DNA from: Pseudomonadota bacterium
GTDB lineage: Bacteria; Myxococcota_A; UBA796; CAJQPC01
Length of the DNA stretch: 64,000 nt
Direction: 5' to 3'
NCBI GenBank assembly: GCA_024228935.1
Contig: JAAESX010000024.1
Location: forward strand, 62,001-126,000
The notes beneath the pieces were generated by a model. The model saw only the letters and a program-made list of their open reading frames with translations. It was not told the DNA's origin and ran no database searches. The translations under genes were made by a program, and so were the position numbers. Below, in pieces: positions 52,020-60,991 of the stretch. How positions within the stretch are numbered: the first letter of the stretch is position 1; each line of letters begins with the position of its first letter.

Positions 52020-54257
52020 ATGTACGCGTCCGTCCTTTTTGCGCTCACCGCCTGCAACACCACACCGGACACAGCACCGGAAGCGGTGGACTCACCGGCC
52101 CCGAGCTTCATGGAGCCGACGTCGGCCCATGTCGACGGCAACGCCTGCACCTGGAACAGCGACAGCTACTCCACGAACGCGGGCCTGCTGCTGAGTGAGC
52201 GCTGGACGGACATCGGCTCGCTGACGGTGGCGGGAGCGACCTACACCTCGGCCGACCAGATCACCCAGGCCTTCGAGGGCGGCACCGAGTTCGAGAACGA
52301 GCGGCTGGCCCTGGCCCTGAACCTCGCGCTCGACGACGCCGGCGTCTTCGGTATGTACGCCGACCTGCAGAGCGCCGTCCTGATGACAGGGCCGCTCCAG
52401 GGGACCACCGCTCCCGCCATCCTGCGCGAGGCGATGGGCGGACCCAGCCACGACCTCGAGTTCGCCGTCTCGGCGTTCAACGACGGCTTCGGCGGCTGCA
52501 ACTACACCTGGTACCTGATCGACGGCTCGGACGTGGACAACGACGGCGTCATCAACACCGAGGACTGCGACGACACCGATCCGAGCATCGGCGGCCTGAT
52601 CTACGAGGACGACCTCGACAGCGACGACGGCATCTTCGAGCCCACCGACGAGCTGGGCGACGACTGGTCCTGGGATGGCACCTCGGCGGTCGCGACCGAC
52701 GGTGGCCAGGAAGGCATGCTCGCGGGCTACTCGGGCGACGACTACGTCGTGATCGGATCGCTCACCGCCCAGGGGACCGAGCCCGCCTGCGGCTTCGACT
52801 GCCTGCAGACCTGTGTCGACTACGCCCCCGAGGACGACTGCTGGACCGACTACCAGGCGCTCGCGCTCGGCATCCTGTCCTTCGAGATCACCGGCACGGG
52901 CGTCGCCACGCTGTCGAACAGCGACCCCGACTACGACATCTGCCTCGAAGGCTTCGCGATGTGGGACCTCGAGGGCAGCCAGAGTCTGGTCGTCGGCGAA
53001 GACGTGCTCGCCGGCGAGACCTACCGCATCGATGCGGGCTCGCAGATCGACCTGTACTACGGGTCCTGGACGACCGACAACGGCGTGTACTCGCCGTATC
53101 TCGATGACCCGGCCTTCTGGTGCTACCAGTACGGCACCGTGCTCCAGACGGGCGACGCCTACTCGAGCATCGGCGCGTGGCTGCCCGAGGACATGCAGGC
53201 CTGGGTGACCGACGACACCGACACCGACGGCGACGGCACCGAGGACCACGTCGACTGGGCCGGTGGCAGCGGCGTCCAGGCCCAGCACAACATCTGGGAG
53301 TACCAGGAGACGCACGCCGCCGTGGCCATCGGCAAGCTGGCCGAGAGCTCGTCGAGCGGCACGGTCGAGGTCACCCTGACCGTCCAGAACCGCGGCGCCG
53401 AGAGCACCACGGCGTCGGTCACGGACACCCTCCCGCCGTCCTGGTCGCTCGTCAGCTGCGACGACACCCCGGACTCCGAGACCGGCAACGACGACGACAC
53501 CACGACGCTGTCCTGGGAGGTCGCGCTCGACGGCTGCCAGAACGAGTGCTCGATCGTCGACGAGCACGTCATCACCTGCGACATCTCGTACAACCTGAAC
53601 ACCGACCTGAACTTCGTGGACCTGCCCTCGGCGACCGCCGACTACAACGACGGCGACGACGACGAGACCAGCGAGTCCATGCCCGCCGCGGCCTTCGACT
53701 ACGACTGGGACAGCGACGGCCAGATCCTGTGCGGCGAGACCGAGCGCTGGCGCGCTGGCTTCCTGGGCCGGGCCGAGCTCGACGGCGACCAGGACGAAGG
53801 CTTCCACGGCTACCGCTGCGCGCTCGCCCACAACAGCGAGTACGAGTGCTGGCCGGGTGGCCACTTCCTGCAGATCGCCGCGTTCCTCGACGTCGAGGAG
53901 GACGACATCCAGTCCGAGTGCGATGGCGAGTGCGAGAACCCCTCGTTCGACCAGCTCTCGCGCCAGAACCACGACGGCGACATCGACCTGTCCGCTGGCG
54001 ACGACGCCGAGCTGCGCTTCTGGCTCGTGGGCGACGACCTGCACTGCAGCGCCGACGACGGCAACGGCAACACCGTCGAGACGGCCGCGACCGCGACCTA
54101 CTTCGACGAAGGCAGCAGCGGCATGAGCACGCTGAACATGTACGGCGACTTCGACAACATCAAGGTCTGCGAGGCGTTCGGCCTGCCCACCGACGAGTAC
54201 GAGGAGGTCGGCGCCGAGTCCGAGGACACCGAAGACGAAGAGGACGTCGAGGAGTAG
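52020..54257 (+). CDS. Acidic secreted lipoprotein with Ca-binding and conserved-repeat domains
   Basis: 745 residues, lipobox FALTAC. DVDNDGVINTEDCDDTDPS (about residue 178) is a thrombospondin-3/MopE-like calcium loop; later segments VEVTLTVQNRGAESTTASVTDTLPPSW (about 440) resemble DUF11 repeats, and the last 180 residues are rich in Asp, Cys and Glu. A surface-exposed Ca-binding protein of unknown role. The next gene (54271) follows after 13 bases. Confidence 0.75.
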   Translation: MYASVLFALTACNTTPDTAPEAVDSPAPSFMEPTSAHVDGNACTWNSDSYSTNAGLLLSERWTDIGSLTVAGATYTSADQITQAFEGGTEFENERLALALNLALDDAGVFGMYADLQSAVLMTGPLQGTTAPAILREAMGGPSHDLEFAVSAFNDGFGGCNYTWYLIDGSDVDNDGVINTEDCDDTDPSIGGLIYEDDLDSDDGIFEPTDELGDDWSWDGTSAVATDGGQEGMLAGYSGDDYVVIGSLTAQGTEPACGFDCLQTCVDYAPEDDCWTDYQALALGILSFEITGTGVATLSNSDPDYDICLEGFAMWDLEGSQSLVVGEDVLAGETYRIDAGSQIDLYYGSWTTDNGVYSPYLDDPAFWCYQYGTVLQTGDAYSSIGAWLPEDMQAWVTDDTDTDGDGTEDHVDWAGGSGVQAQHNIWEYQETHAAVAIGKLAESSSSGTVEVTLTVQNRGAESTTASVTDTLPPSWSLVSCDDTPDSETGNDDDTTTLSWEVALDGCQNECSIVDEHVITCDISYNLNTDLNFVDLPSATADYNDGDDDETSESMPAAAFDYDWDSDGQILCGETERWRAGFLGRAELDGDQDEGFHGYRCALAHNSEYECWPGGHFLQIAAFLDVEEDDIQSECDGECENPSFDQLSRQNHDGDIDLSAGDDAELRFWLVGDDLHCSADDGNGNTVETAATATYFDEGSSGMSTLNMYGDFDNIKVCEAFGLPTDEYEEVGAESEDTEDEEDVEE

Positions 54258-54258
54258 G

Positions 54259-54264
54259 TAGTCT
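54259..54264 (+). promoter_or_regulatory. -10-like TAGTCT, six bases before ATG 54271
   Basis: TAGTCT overlaps the end of the preceding gene region and is followed by six bases and ATG 54271. The downstream gene has no ribosome site. Confidence 0.45.
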
Positions 54265-54270
54265 CTCGGC

Positions 54271-54984
54271 ATGATCTGGCTTCTCCTCGCCTGTACGGGT
54301 GAGCCCAACACCGACTCCGCGCCGGAAGGCGACGCCGACACCGACGCGGACACCGACACCGACACCGACACCGACGTGGTCGTCGAGGACTGCACGTCCG
54401 AAGGCGACGAGGACGGCGACGGCCTGGCCGACTGCGAAGACCCCGACTGCGTCGACGTCTGCGCCGAGGACTGCGACAACGAGCTCGACGACGACGACGA
54501 CGGCGACGTCGACTGCGACGACGATGAGTGCGCCGGTGAGCCGGCCTGCCTCGGTGCCTGGCGCATGGACGTGCACGTCGATGTCGGCAGCTTCGAGGTC
54601 GACACCTCGGCCAGCACGCTCGACGCCCAGGGCTCGATCGTCGTGTTCGGCACACCCTACGGCGAAGGCGAGGCGTTCACCTGCACCGGCGCGCTGGCGG
54701 CGTCCGAAGGCTTCGGGACCTCGCTCGGAAGCGCGGCGTGCGACGGCTGCGACCTGCAGTTCGACGTCGCCTGGTACCCCTTCTGGACCGGCGGCTGTCC
54801 GATCACCCCGCCGCTGCCCTCGACCCAGCTCGGGTTCACGCTGGACGACGCGATGGTGACCCGCAGCTTCGACGACGGCTGGAAGGACCAGTACGACGCG
54901 GCGTCGAGCGGCACCGTCGGCAGCGTGTGGACGCTCGAAGACCTGGAGCAGCAGAACGTCTGGTCGTTTCTCGGCTACTACTGA
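54271..54984 (+). CDS. Small Asp-rich lipoprotein
   Basis: 237 residues. Lipobox WLLLAC, Asp/Thr repeat tract (about 21-36), Cys-containing MopE-like unit (EDCDNELDDDDDGDVDCDDDE), then a beta-rich C-terminal part (MDVHVDVGSFEVDTSASTLD and WYPFWTGG). Asp density suggests calcium binding on the cell surface. The next gene follows without a normal start codon. Confidence 0.7.
   Translation: MIWLLLACTGEPNTDSAPEGDADTDADTDTDTDTDVVVEDCTSEGDEDGDGLADCEDPDCVDVCAEDCDNELDDDDDGDVDCDDDECAGEPACLGAWRMDVHVDVGSFEVDTSASTLDAQGSIVVFGTPYGEGEAFTCTGALAASEGFGTSLGSAACDGCDLQFDVAWYPFWTGGCPITPPLPSTQLGFTLDDAMVTRSFDDGWKDQYDAASSGTVGSVWTLEDLEQQNVWSFLGYY
54331..54375 (+). repeat. GACACC hexamer tract encoding Asp-Thr repeats
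   Basis: Seven in-frame hexamers, five of them GACACC (GACGCC and GACGCG variants), encode DADTDADTDTDTDTD in the lipoprotein. Slippage here would change the length without shifting the frame. Confidence 0.7.
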
Positions 54985-54990
54985 GACATC

Positions 54991-56871
54991 CTGTTCTTCC
55001 TGCTGGCCTGTCGCCCCGGCTTCCACGGCGACCAGATCCTCGACAGCTCGGACCCCGGTCCCGGCGCGGCGGTCTGGCGCCTCGGTCCGCCCGCCCCCGC
55101 GGTGGGCATCTACGACGTCGAGGCCACGCCCCAGGCCGTCTACGTCACCAATCTCCACGTGCCGTTCGTCACCGTCGTGGACCCCGAGACCGGCGGCTGG
55201 GCAGGCGCGCTGGACCTGCGCGACGCCGGGATGGAGCACCCGCTCTTCCCTCGGGTCGAGAGCTGGGACGGGAAGGTCTGGGTGTCGTCCTCGAACGAGC
55301 AGCTCCTGGCCGCGTTCGACGACACGACGCACGAGCTGGTCGAGGTCACGCCACTCCCCGCGGCCTGGAGGCTCCTCGACAGCGACGAAGACGGCCTGTG
55401 GATGGCCGGACCGGACGGCCTCTACCGCATCGGCGAGGACACCTCCCTAGTCGTCTCGACGGACTTCACCGCGAGCGCCGTCTCCGAGCACCAGGGCCAG
55501 GTCGCCGCGGTCGACGAGGTCCGTGGCGTCGTCCACCTGCTGGGCGAGTGGAGCGTCCCCATCAGCGCGGATCTGGGCGACGTGCTCGTCCGCGACGGAC
55601 GGGTCTGGGTCACGGACCGGCGCGCAGGCCAGGTGCTCGAGCTCGACGCCACGGGGGTCATCGCCTCGCTCGATGCGGGCTCGGACACGTTCTCGCTCGA
55701 GGCGCTGGACCAGGACCTGCTGGTGCTCAACCGACAAGGCGCCGCCCTGCCCGACGACACCTACGTCGGCGACCCGGCGACCGTCCTCCGCGTCACGCGC
55801 GACCTGGACCTCGTCTGGACGCTCGAGCTGGACAAGACCATCCACTTCGCCGACTCGCCCGACGGGGGAGAGACCTGGTGGACGGCCAACGAGGACGCGC
55901 TGCGGATGTCGCGCTTCAACGTCTCTGGACAGGAGGAGCGACGCGGGCTCCCCGTGGGACTGACCATCGACCACGTCAGCTGGGACGGCTGGACCGCGCG
56001 GTTCGGCTCCCACCTGACGGACACGCTCTGGATCGTCGCGGACGGCGCGGCGGTCTCCGGGGCGACGTGTGGCTGGCCCTTCTTCGGGATCGTCGTCGAC
56101 GACCTGGTCCACGTGCCCTGCCAGGAGTCCGGCTGGATCGACATCCTGGATGCGGACAACGGCACGCTGCACGACCGGAAGACGCTCGCCGACACCTTCC
56201 ATCGACCGTGCGACGGCGGGCTGTGCACCGGCCACGACGCGCTCATCGGCGGGACATCGGACCCAGACCTGGGCGTCTGGGTCGCCGACCCGCGCGAAGG
56301 ACGGCTCCTGTCCTCGGATGGCCACGCCATCGACCTGGGCATCAGCGGGACCTCGGCGCCGCTGGTCCAGCACATGGGCGTCGTGGTCCTGGACGAGACG
56401 TTCATCGTCTACGACCCGGTCGACCGGCGGCTCGTCGCGGCCGGTCTGGACGGCGTGCATGCCGAAGTCGATCTGGAGCTCGAGACGGAGTGGCCGCTGG
56501 TACGCCACGGCGATCGCGTCTGGGCGGGCAGCGCCAGCTACGAGGCCGACCTGACCCACCTGTCGTCCGTCACCGGCGAGGTCATCGCCGCGTCGGACCT
56601 CTGGATCGTCACCCGGGACGCCGAGACGCTGCGCGTGTTCGACCGCGAAACGAACGAGGTCGCGTCGCTTCCCCTGGCCGAGCTCGAAGCGCCTCCGTAC
56701 ACGCGGGGCGGGGTATTTGGCCCGATTCGCGCCGCCACCTCGGACGAGGTGCTGATCGTCGCGAGCGTGTTCCGGGGAACCCTGGAGCGGCGGGGCCTGC
56801 CCGACCTCGAACCGGTGGGCACCGGGATCCAGCCGCTCGGGGACTGGAGCGACGAGCCCGGCGTGCGCTGA
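54991..56871 (+). CDS. Lipoprotein with beta-propeller-like repeats, start codon unclear
   Basis: About 626 residues. After the TGA of the preceding gene the same frame reads DILFFLLACRPGFHG, an ideal lipobox, but no ATG, GTG or TTG lies between; CTG 54991 (used here) or ATC 54988 would be needed. The mature protein is a series of short beta units (VVHLLGEWSVPISADLGDVLVRDGRVWVTDRRAG and similar), with Cys pairs in the middle, suggesting a propeller of secreted NHL/YVTN type. GTG 55102 would remove the signal. Real start is uncertain. Confidence 0.65.
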   Translation: MFFLLACRPGFHGDQILDSSDPGPGAAVWRLGPPAPAVGIYDVEATPQAVYVTNLHVPFVTVVDPETGGWAGALDLRDAGMEHPLFPRVESWDGKVWVSSSNEQLLAAFDDTTHELVEVTPLPAAWRLLDSDEDGLWMAGPDGLYRIGEDTSLVVSTDFTASAVSEHQGQVAAVDEVRGVVHLLGEWSVPISADLGDVLVRDGRVWVTDRRAGQVLELDATGVIASLDAGSDTFSLEALDQDLLVLNRQGAALPDDTYVGDPATVLRVTRDLDLVWTLELDKTIHFADSPDGGETWWTANEDALRMSRFNVSGQEERRGLPVGLTIDHVSWDGWTARFGSHLTDTLWIVADGAAVSGATCGWPFFGIVVDDLVHVPCQESGWIDILDADNGTLHDRKTLADTFHRPCDGGLCTGHDALIGGTSDPDLGVWVADPREGRLLSSDGHAIDLGISGTSAPLVQHMGVVVLDETFIVYDPVDRRLVAAGLDGVHAEVDLELETEWPLVRHGDRVWAGSASYEADLTHLSSVTGEVIAASDLWIVTRDAETLRVFDRETNEVASLPLAELEAPPYTRGGVFGPIRAATSDEVLIVASVFRGTLERRGLPDLEPVGTGIQPLGDWSDEPGVR

Positions 56872-56889
56872 CTGAGCTCAAAGCAACGC

Positions 56890-56918
56890 TTGTCGGGACC
56901 GAGATAGTCCCGTGTAAA
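56890..56918 (+). promoter_or_regulatory. Candidate promoter and palindrome upstream of the FHA regulator
   Basis: TTGTCG (56890-56895), 17 bases, TGTAAA (56913-56918). The spacer holds CGGGAC (56894-56899) and GTCCCG (56907-56912), an exact 6-bp inverted repeat that could be a repressor site or a weak terminator stem. Confidence 0.35.
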
Positions 56919-56958
56919 CCTTACCTGACGTAGCCTGTCGATCTTCCCGAGGACCGCT

Positions 56959-57894
56959 GTGCAGACCCTGCTCGTGCTGCTGCAAGAGGACCAGCCGGTC
57001 CACATGGTCACCGTCGGGTACACGCCGGTCCAGATCGGGCGGGCCGCCACCAACGACCTGGCGCTGGTCGATCCCAGCCTGTCGCGGCGTCATGCCAGCG
57101 TCTGGCTCCGCGGCGGACGGACCTGGCTGGCCGACCACAGCAGCACGAACGGCACGTTCGTGAACGACAAGCAGGTGCGCGGCGCCATCGAGATCACGCC
57201 GACGGACACCATCCGGCTCGGCAACGCGACGCACCTTCGGGTCGAGCACCGGGCCGGCGAGGAAGAGGAGGCACAGGAGGCCACCTTCGTCCTGCTCGAC
57301 CTGCGAACCCATGTGCGCCGGGCGCTCCAGACCGGACACAACGAGCTGTCCGACGGCTGGATCCTGGACGTCGATGCGGACGGCGAGACCGTCGAGCTGC
57401 TGGGCCCCCGTGGCCCGGGGCTCGTGCGTATCGACCAGGACTTCGAGGCCGGGAGCGGCCGATACCGGGTCGAGGCCCCCATGCCGGTCGGCGAGACCAG
57501 TCCGCTGCCCGGCGACGAGACGAGCAACAGCTTCGCCTACATCGTGGACGCCACCCTCAATGGCGCCAGCGGCGCCGAGGCCACCGTCAAGCGCGTCGTG
57601 GGCGGCGCCCCGCACATCGTCTGTGCCACGCCGGCTGTGCTGATGTTCATCCTGTCGCGCAAGCTCGAGCAGGACCTGAAGGGCAGCATGTCGCCCTCGG
57701 TCGCGGGCTGGTGCTCGGACAACGACATCCGCGTCGGCATCTGGGGTCGGGACGTCGACCACAGCAGCAACACGCTGAACGTGCTGCTCTACCGGACCCG
57801 CAAGGAGCTCGAGAAGGCCGGCTTCCACGGCGGCTGCATCGAGAAGCGACGCCGGGCGACTCGTCTGGCCGTCGTCGAGGCCTCGACCAAGTAG
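56959..57894 (+). CDS. FHA-domain protein with C-terminal winged-helix-like DNA-binding part
   Basis: 311 residues, GTG 56959 with GAGG before it. N-terminal FHA domain (1-100) has IGRAATNDLAL, SLSRRHASVWL and STNGTFVND, so it should bind phosphothreonine. A linker domain of unknown fold (110-210) and a C-terminal segment with VGIWGRDVDHSSNTLNVLLYRTRKELEKAGF and CIEKRRRATRLAV resemble OmpR-type winged helices. A phosphothreonine-controlled transcription factor is likely, perhaps downstream of a Ser/Thr kinase outside this window. Confidence 0.75.
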   Translation: MQTLLVLLQEDQPVHMVTVGYTPVQIGRAATNDLALVDPSLSRRHASVWLRGGRTWLADHSSTNGTFVNDKQVRGAIEITPTDTIRLGNATHLRVEHRAGEEEEAQEATFVLLDLRTHVRRALQTGHNELSDGWILDVDADGETVELLGPRGPGLVRIDQDFEAGSGRYRVEAPMPVGETSPLPGDETSNSFAYIVDATLNGASGAEATVKRVVGGAPHIVCATPAVLMFILSRKLEQDLKGSMSPSVAGWCSDNDIRVGIWGRDVDHSSNTLNVLLYRTRKELEKAGFHGGCIEKRRRATRLAVVEASTK

Positions 57895-57897
57895 CGC

Positions 57898-60129
57898 TCA
57901 GAGGTCGTGGGTCTCGAGGTACGCCTCGGTCTCCGCGCCCAGCTCGCGACGCGCTCGCCCGAGCCCTTCGATCCGCTTCTGGCGCTTCTCCTGTCCGGCT
58001 TCCTGCCCCAGCGGGCCGCCCTCGACGGTGTCCTGCAGCACCAGGTCGGCCTCGTCCTTGTCCGGCCCCGCGATGCGCTCGATCCGGCGTCGCTGATCCC
58101 GCAGGATCTCCAGCTGGCTGTGCTCCTGCAGCGAGTCGAGCTTGCCGAGCGCCGCGGCCGCGATCCGTGCGTGGATGCCGTCGATGAAGGCCGGGAAGTC
58201 CTTCTTCAGGGTGTGGATGGCCTCGATGAGCCGCGCCCGATCCGGCGTGCCCCAGAAGGGTCCGGTCAGCCCGTTCCCGAGCCGCTCGAGCTGGTCGAGC
58301 CAGGCCTCCATGGACTCGAGCTCGACGAGCGCTGCGTCGAGGTGGTCCATGTCCATCCCGAGGCCGCCGTACAGCGTCTCGATCCGGTGCAGCAACGCGT
58401 CCACCTGGCGCAGCAGCAGCGCCGTCGGAAGCCGGTGGACCCGGGCGATCTGGGGGCGGACCCCGGGCGCGATGTCGGCGACCGGGACCAGGGCCGCGGC
58501 GAAGTCCCCGAGCTCCTCGAACAGCGCCGCCAGATGGTCAACGACGCTGGGTGGCACCGGGACCTGGTTGGTGGCGTCCTCGACCACCTGCACCCGACGG
58601 TTCAAGGCCTGCAGTGCGAAGCCCGTGGCCTCGGCCAGGAGCCCCCGGACCTGGTCCAGCAGGGCCGAGTCCGCCGCCGCCCGCCGGTGGGCCTCCTTCG
58701 GCAGCAGCCGCTGGCCGATCTCGACATTGGTCGCCAGCCGTCCGAAGGCCGCGAGCGTCCACCCGACGAGCCCGGTCTGCTCCAGGTCGTAGACCTCGAG
58801 CCGGCTGCCGGTGACTGGGTTCTCGGTCGCGACGACCAGCCGCTGGCCGGAGAGCGCCGCGCACCGCAGCCGACCGGCGGGGCGCAGCAACGGGAACACC
58901 GTCTTGGTGGTCGGCGAGCCCAGCCACAGCCCGCTGTCCTCCCACATGAGCACCCGGACGTTGTCGGGCGCAGGGGCGGCCCCCTTCACCGAGCCCATGA
59001 CGGCCAGCTCGCCGATGACCCCCGACAGGTTGTCCTCCCAGACGGCGATCTTGCTGTCCCGGATGGCGAGCACGTGCGTACCAGCGCGGATCAGCCGGCC
59101 GACGTCCGGCGCCTGGACCTCGCTGAACTTCGTCATGCCGCGGTTGGTGACCCACCAGGACTTGATCCGCCCCGTGCCGGCCGTGAGCGCTCGGCCCGAG
59201 GCGGGGATGGCCACGCCGGCGACCCCGAAGGCATGGGCGTCCGTGACCCGCTCGACCTCGGCCGGGGCGAAGTCCGCCAGCGACGCCGGGATCGAGAACC
59301 GGTACATCGGGCCCTCGTCCGTGCCGGCCAGGATCCAGTCCTCGTCGGGACTCCACGCCACGCTGGACAGCGCCGGACGCACACCCCACTGGCCGCGTGA
59401 GACCCCCACGCTGTGCACGAACCCTCGGTCCGGCAGCGCGATGTGCAGGCCGCCACGACCGCCGACGAGCACGACGCCGCCGGGCGAGAGCGCCATGCAG
59501 AGCGCTTGTCCGTGGGGCACCGGCCACTCCTCGGCCATGCGCTCCTCGCCCGGGTGCCAGCGGAACAGGCGGGACTTGCTCAGCGCCCAGACGGTGCCGT
59601 CCTGGGCGAACTCGAGCTGGATGGGCTCGAGCCCGATCGGCAGGGCGATGTGGGCCTCGGGGTCCGGCGCCTGGGCCAGCTCGGGCAGCTCCCGGGTGCC
59701 CAGCTCGGACATCGCGACCCGCAGCGCGTTCTGCTTGCGCTCCAGGCCCACCCCCTCGAGCAGCGCCCGGTGCCGCTGGATCAGCAGCCGGGCGTCCTGG
59801 CAGGCGAGCTCGATCTGGGCGGCGGCCTCTTCGAGCGCACCGCCCGCCCGACCCGCACGGCGCGCGTCCTCGACCCGCCGCAGCAGCGGGGCCCGGGTCT
59901 TCTCCAGCTGGGCGAGGCTCTCCTCGAGCCGCTGGATCTCGGCTTCGAGCTCGAGCTCGAGTCGGATCAGGCTCTCCGGGTGGCGCTTGCGCTCGACCTC
60001 GCGCTTCATCAGCCGCTCGAAGACCGACTGCTCCTCGTCCGCCGTGTACAGCCCGCAGTTCGGGCACCACCGAAGCGTGCTCTCGACGTCGTAGCCGCAC
60101 TCCCCGCACGACTGGAACTCTCTCTTCAC
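57898..60129 (-). CDS. Zinc ribbon - coiled coil - beta-propeller protein
   Basis: About 743 residues. Residues 1-32 form a zinc ribbon (CGECG, CPNCG), 40-130 a coiled coil, 170-440 WD40-like propeller strands (LALPIGLEPIQLEFAQDGTVWALSKSRLFRW, LSSVAWSPDEDWILAGTDEG), and 470-743 an alpha-helical region with a coiled-coil end. Likely a large cytoplasmic scaffold, maybe in Ser/Thr signalling. GTG 60129 is used; TTG 60132 is the alternative. It converges on the FHA gene with three bases between stops. Confidence 0.7.
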   Translation of the reverse strand: MKREFQSCGECGYDVESTLRWCPNCGLYTADEEQSVFERLMKREVERKRHPESLIRLELELEAEIQRLEESLAQLEKTRAPLLRRVEDARRAGRAGGALEEAAAQIELACQDARLLIQRHRALLEGVGLERKQNALRVAMSELGTRELPELAQAPDPEAHIALPIGLEPIQLEFAQDGTVWALSKSRLFRWHPGEERMAEEWPVPHGQALCMALSPGGVVLVGGRGGLHIALPDRGFVHSVGVSRGQWGVRPALSSVAWSPDEDWILAGTDEGPMYRFSIPASLADFAPAEVERVTDAHAFGVAGVAIPASGRALTAGTGRIKSWWVTNRGMTKFSEVQAPDVGRLIRAGTHVLAIRDSKIAVWEDNLSGVIGELAVMGSVKGAAPAPDNVRVLMWEDSGLWLGSPTTKTVFPLLRPAGRLRCAALSGQRLVVATENPVTGSRLEVYDLEQTGLVGWTLAAFGRLATNVEIGQRLLPKEAHRRAAADSALLDQVRGLLAEATGFALQALNRRVQVVEDATNQVPVPPSVVDHLAALFEELGDFAAALVPVADIAPGVRPQIARVHRLPTALLLRQVDALLHRIETLYGGLGMDMDHLDAALVELESMEAWLDQLERLGNGLTGPFWGTPDRARLIEAIHTLKKDFPAFIDGIHARIAAAALGKLDSLQEHSQLEILRDQRRRIERIAGPDKDEADLVLQDTVEGGPLGQEAGQEKRQKRIEGLGRARRELGAETEAYLETHDL

Positions 60130-60165
60130 CAACGGATCATGGGCGCTCGGGGGGTGGGGATCAAC

Positions 60166-60957
60166 TCACCACGCCAGCGCCCACTCGGCGCAGAGCTTGA
60201 TCGACTCGCCCCGGGCCAGCATCGCGTCGGCCTTGGATATGGCTCGCTGACGGAACCGCTCGGCGTCTTCAGGCGCGAGTGTCTGCAGCCAGCCCGAGAT
60301 GCCGGGGCTCGCCTCGAGCACGTCGCGGGCCCACTGCGCGCCGGAACGGACGACCATCACCATGTCCTGTTCACCGATCACGACGTTCTCGAAACCAGCG
60401 GCCAGGAGCCTGTCGCGGAACGTGCCCGCCAGGTGGAAGTTCGACCGGGGCGGCGCGGGCATCTCCAGCCCCATCTCACGAGCCAGGCCGGGCACGAACG
60501 TCATCATCGGAGAGCGCTCGGGGGCACCCCAGACACTGGCGGCGAGCACACCGCCCGGCCGCAGCACGCGTCGGATCTCGCCGAGCGCGGCGTCCGTGTC
60601 CGGGACGATCATCAGGCAGAGGTTCGAGATGACCGCGTCGAACGTGGCGCTCGGGAACGACAGCTTCTCGGCGTTCTCCTCCTGCACGACGACGTCCTCG
60701 GGCAGGCGGGATCGGGCGATCCGCAGCATCTCTGGAGACAGGTCGACGCACGTGAGGCGCGCGTCCTGACGCAGGTACCGGTGGATCTCCAGGCCGCCGC
60801 CGCCGGCTCCACAGCCGAGATCGAGCACGCTCGCGGCGTTCTCCAGCTCGGCGGCCGAGGCCAGGGTGTTGGCGAGCGTGCGCGTGTAGCGCTCGTAGCG
60901 GTCGGCGAAGACCGGGGCGAAGGTGTCCCAGCGGGAGCGAAGGGTGTCGATGTCCAT
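60166..60957 (-). CDS. SAM-dependent class I methyltransferase
   Basis: 263 residues. Motif I VLDLGCGAGGGG (about 44-55), post-I TCVDLSPEM and the FDAVISNLCLMIVPD motif IV loop are clear; the C-terminal part (GLEMPAPPRSNFHL, VIGEQDMVMVVRSG) resembles UbiE/COQ5-type small-molecule methyltransferases. Substrate unknown. Start ATG 60957 lies behind a GGGGGG tract. Confidence 0.8.
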   Translation of the reverse strand: MDIDTLRSRWDTFAPVFADRYERYTRTLANTLASAAELENAASVLDLGCGAGGGGLEIHRYLRQDARLTCVDLSPEMLRIARSRLPEDVVVQEENAEKLSFPSATFDAVISNLCLMIVPDTDAALGEIRRVLRPGGVLAASVWGAPERSPMMTFVPGLAREMGLEMPAPPRSNFHLAGTFRDRLLAAGFENVVIGEQDMVMVVRSGAQWARDVLEASPGISGWLQTLAPEDAERFRQRAISKADAMLARGESIKLCAEWALAW

Positions 60958-60991
60958 GCCCCCCGGCTACTTTTCCGACCAGAGGGTCGCC

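Noticed and set aside
54331..54375. Phase-variable repeat
   Set aside because: Units are six bases, so gain or loss keeps the frame; it changes length, not on/off expression.
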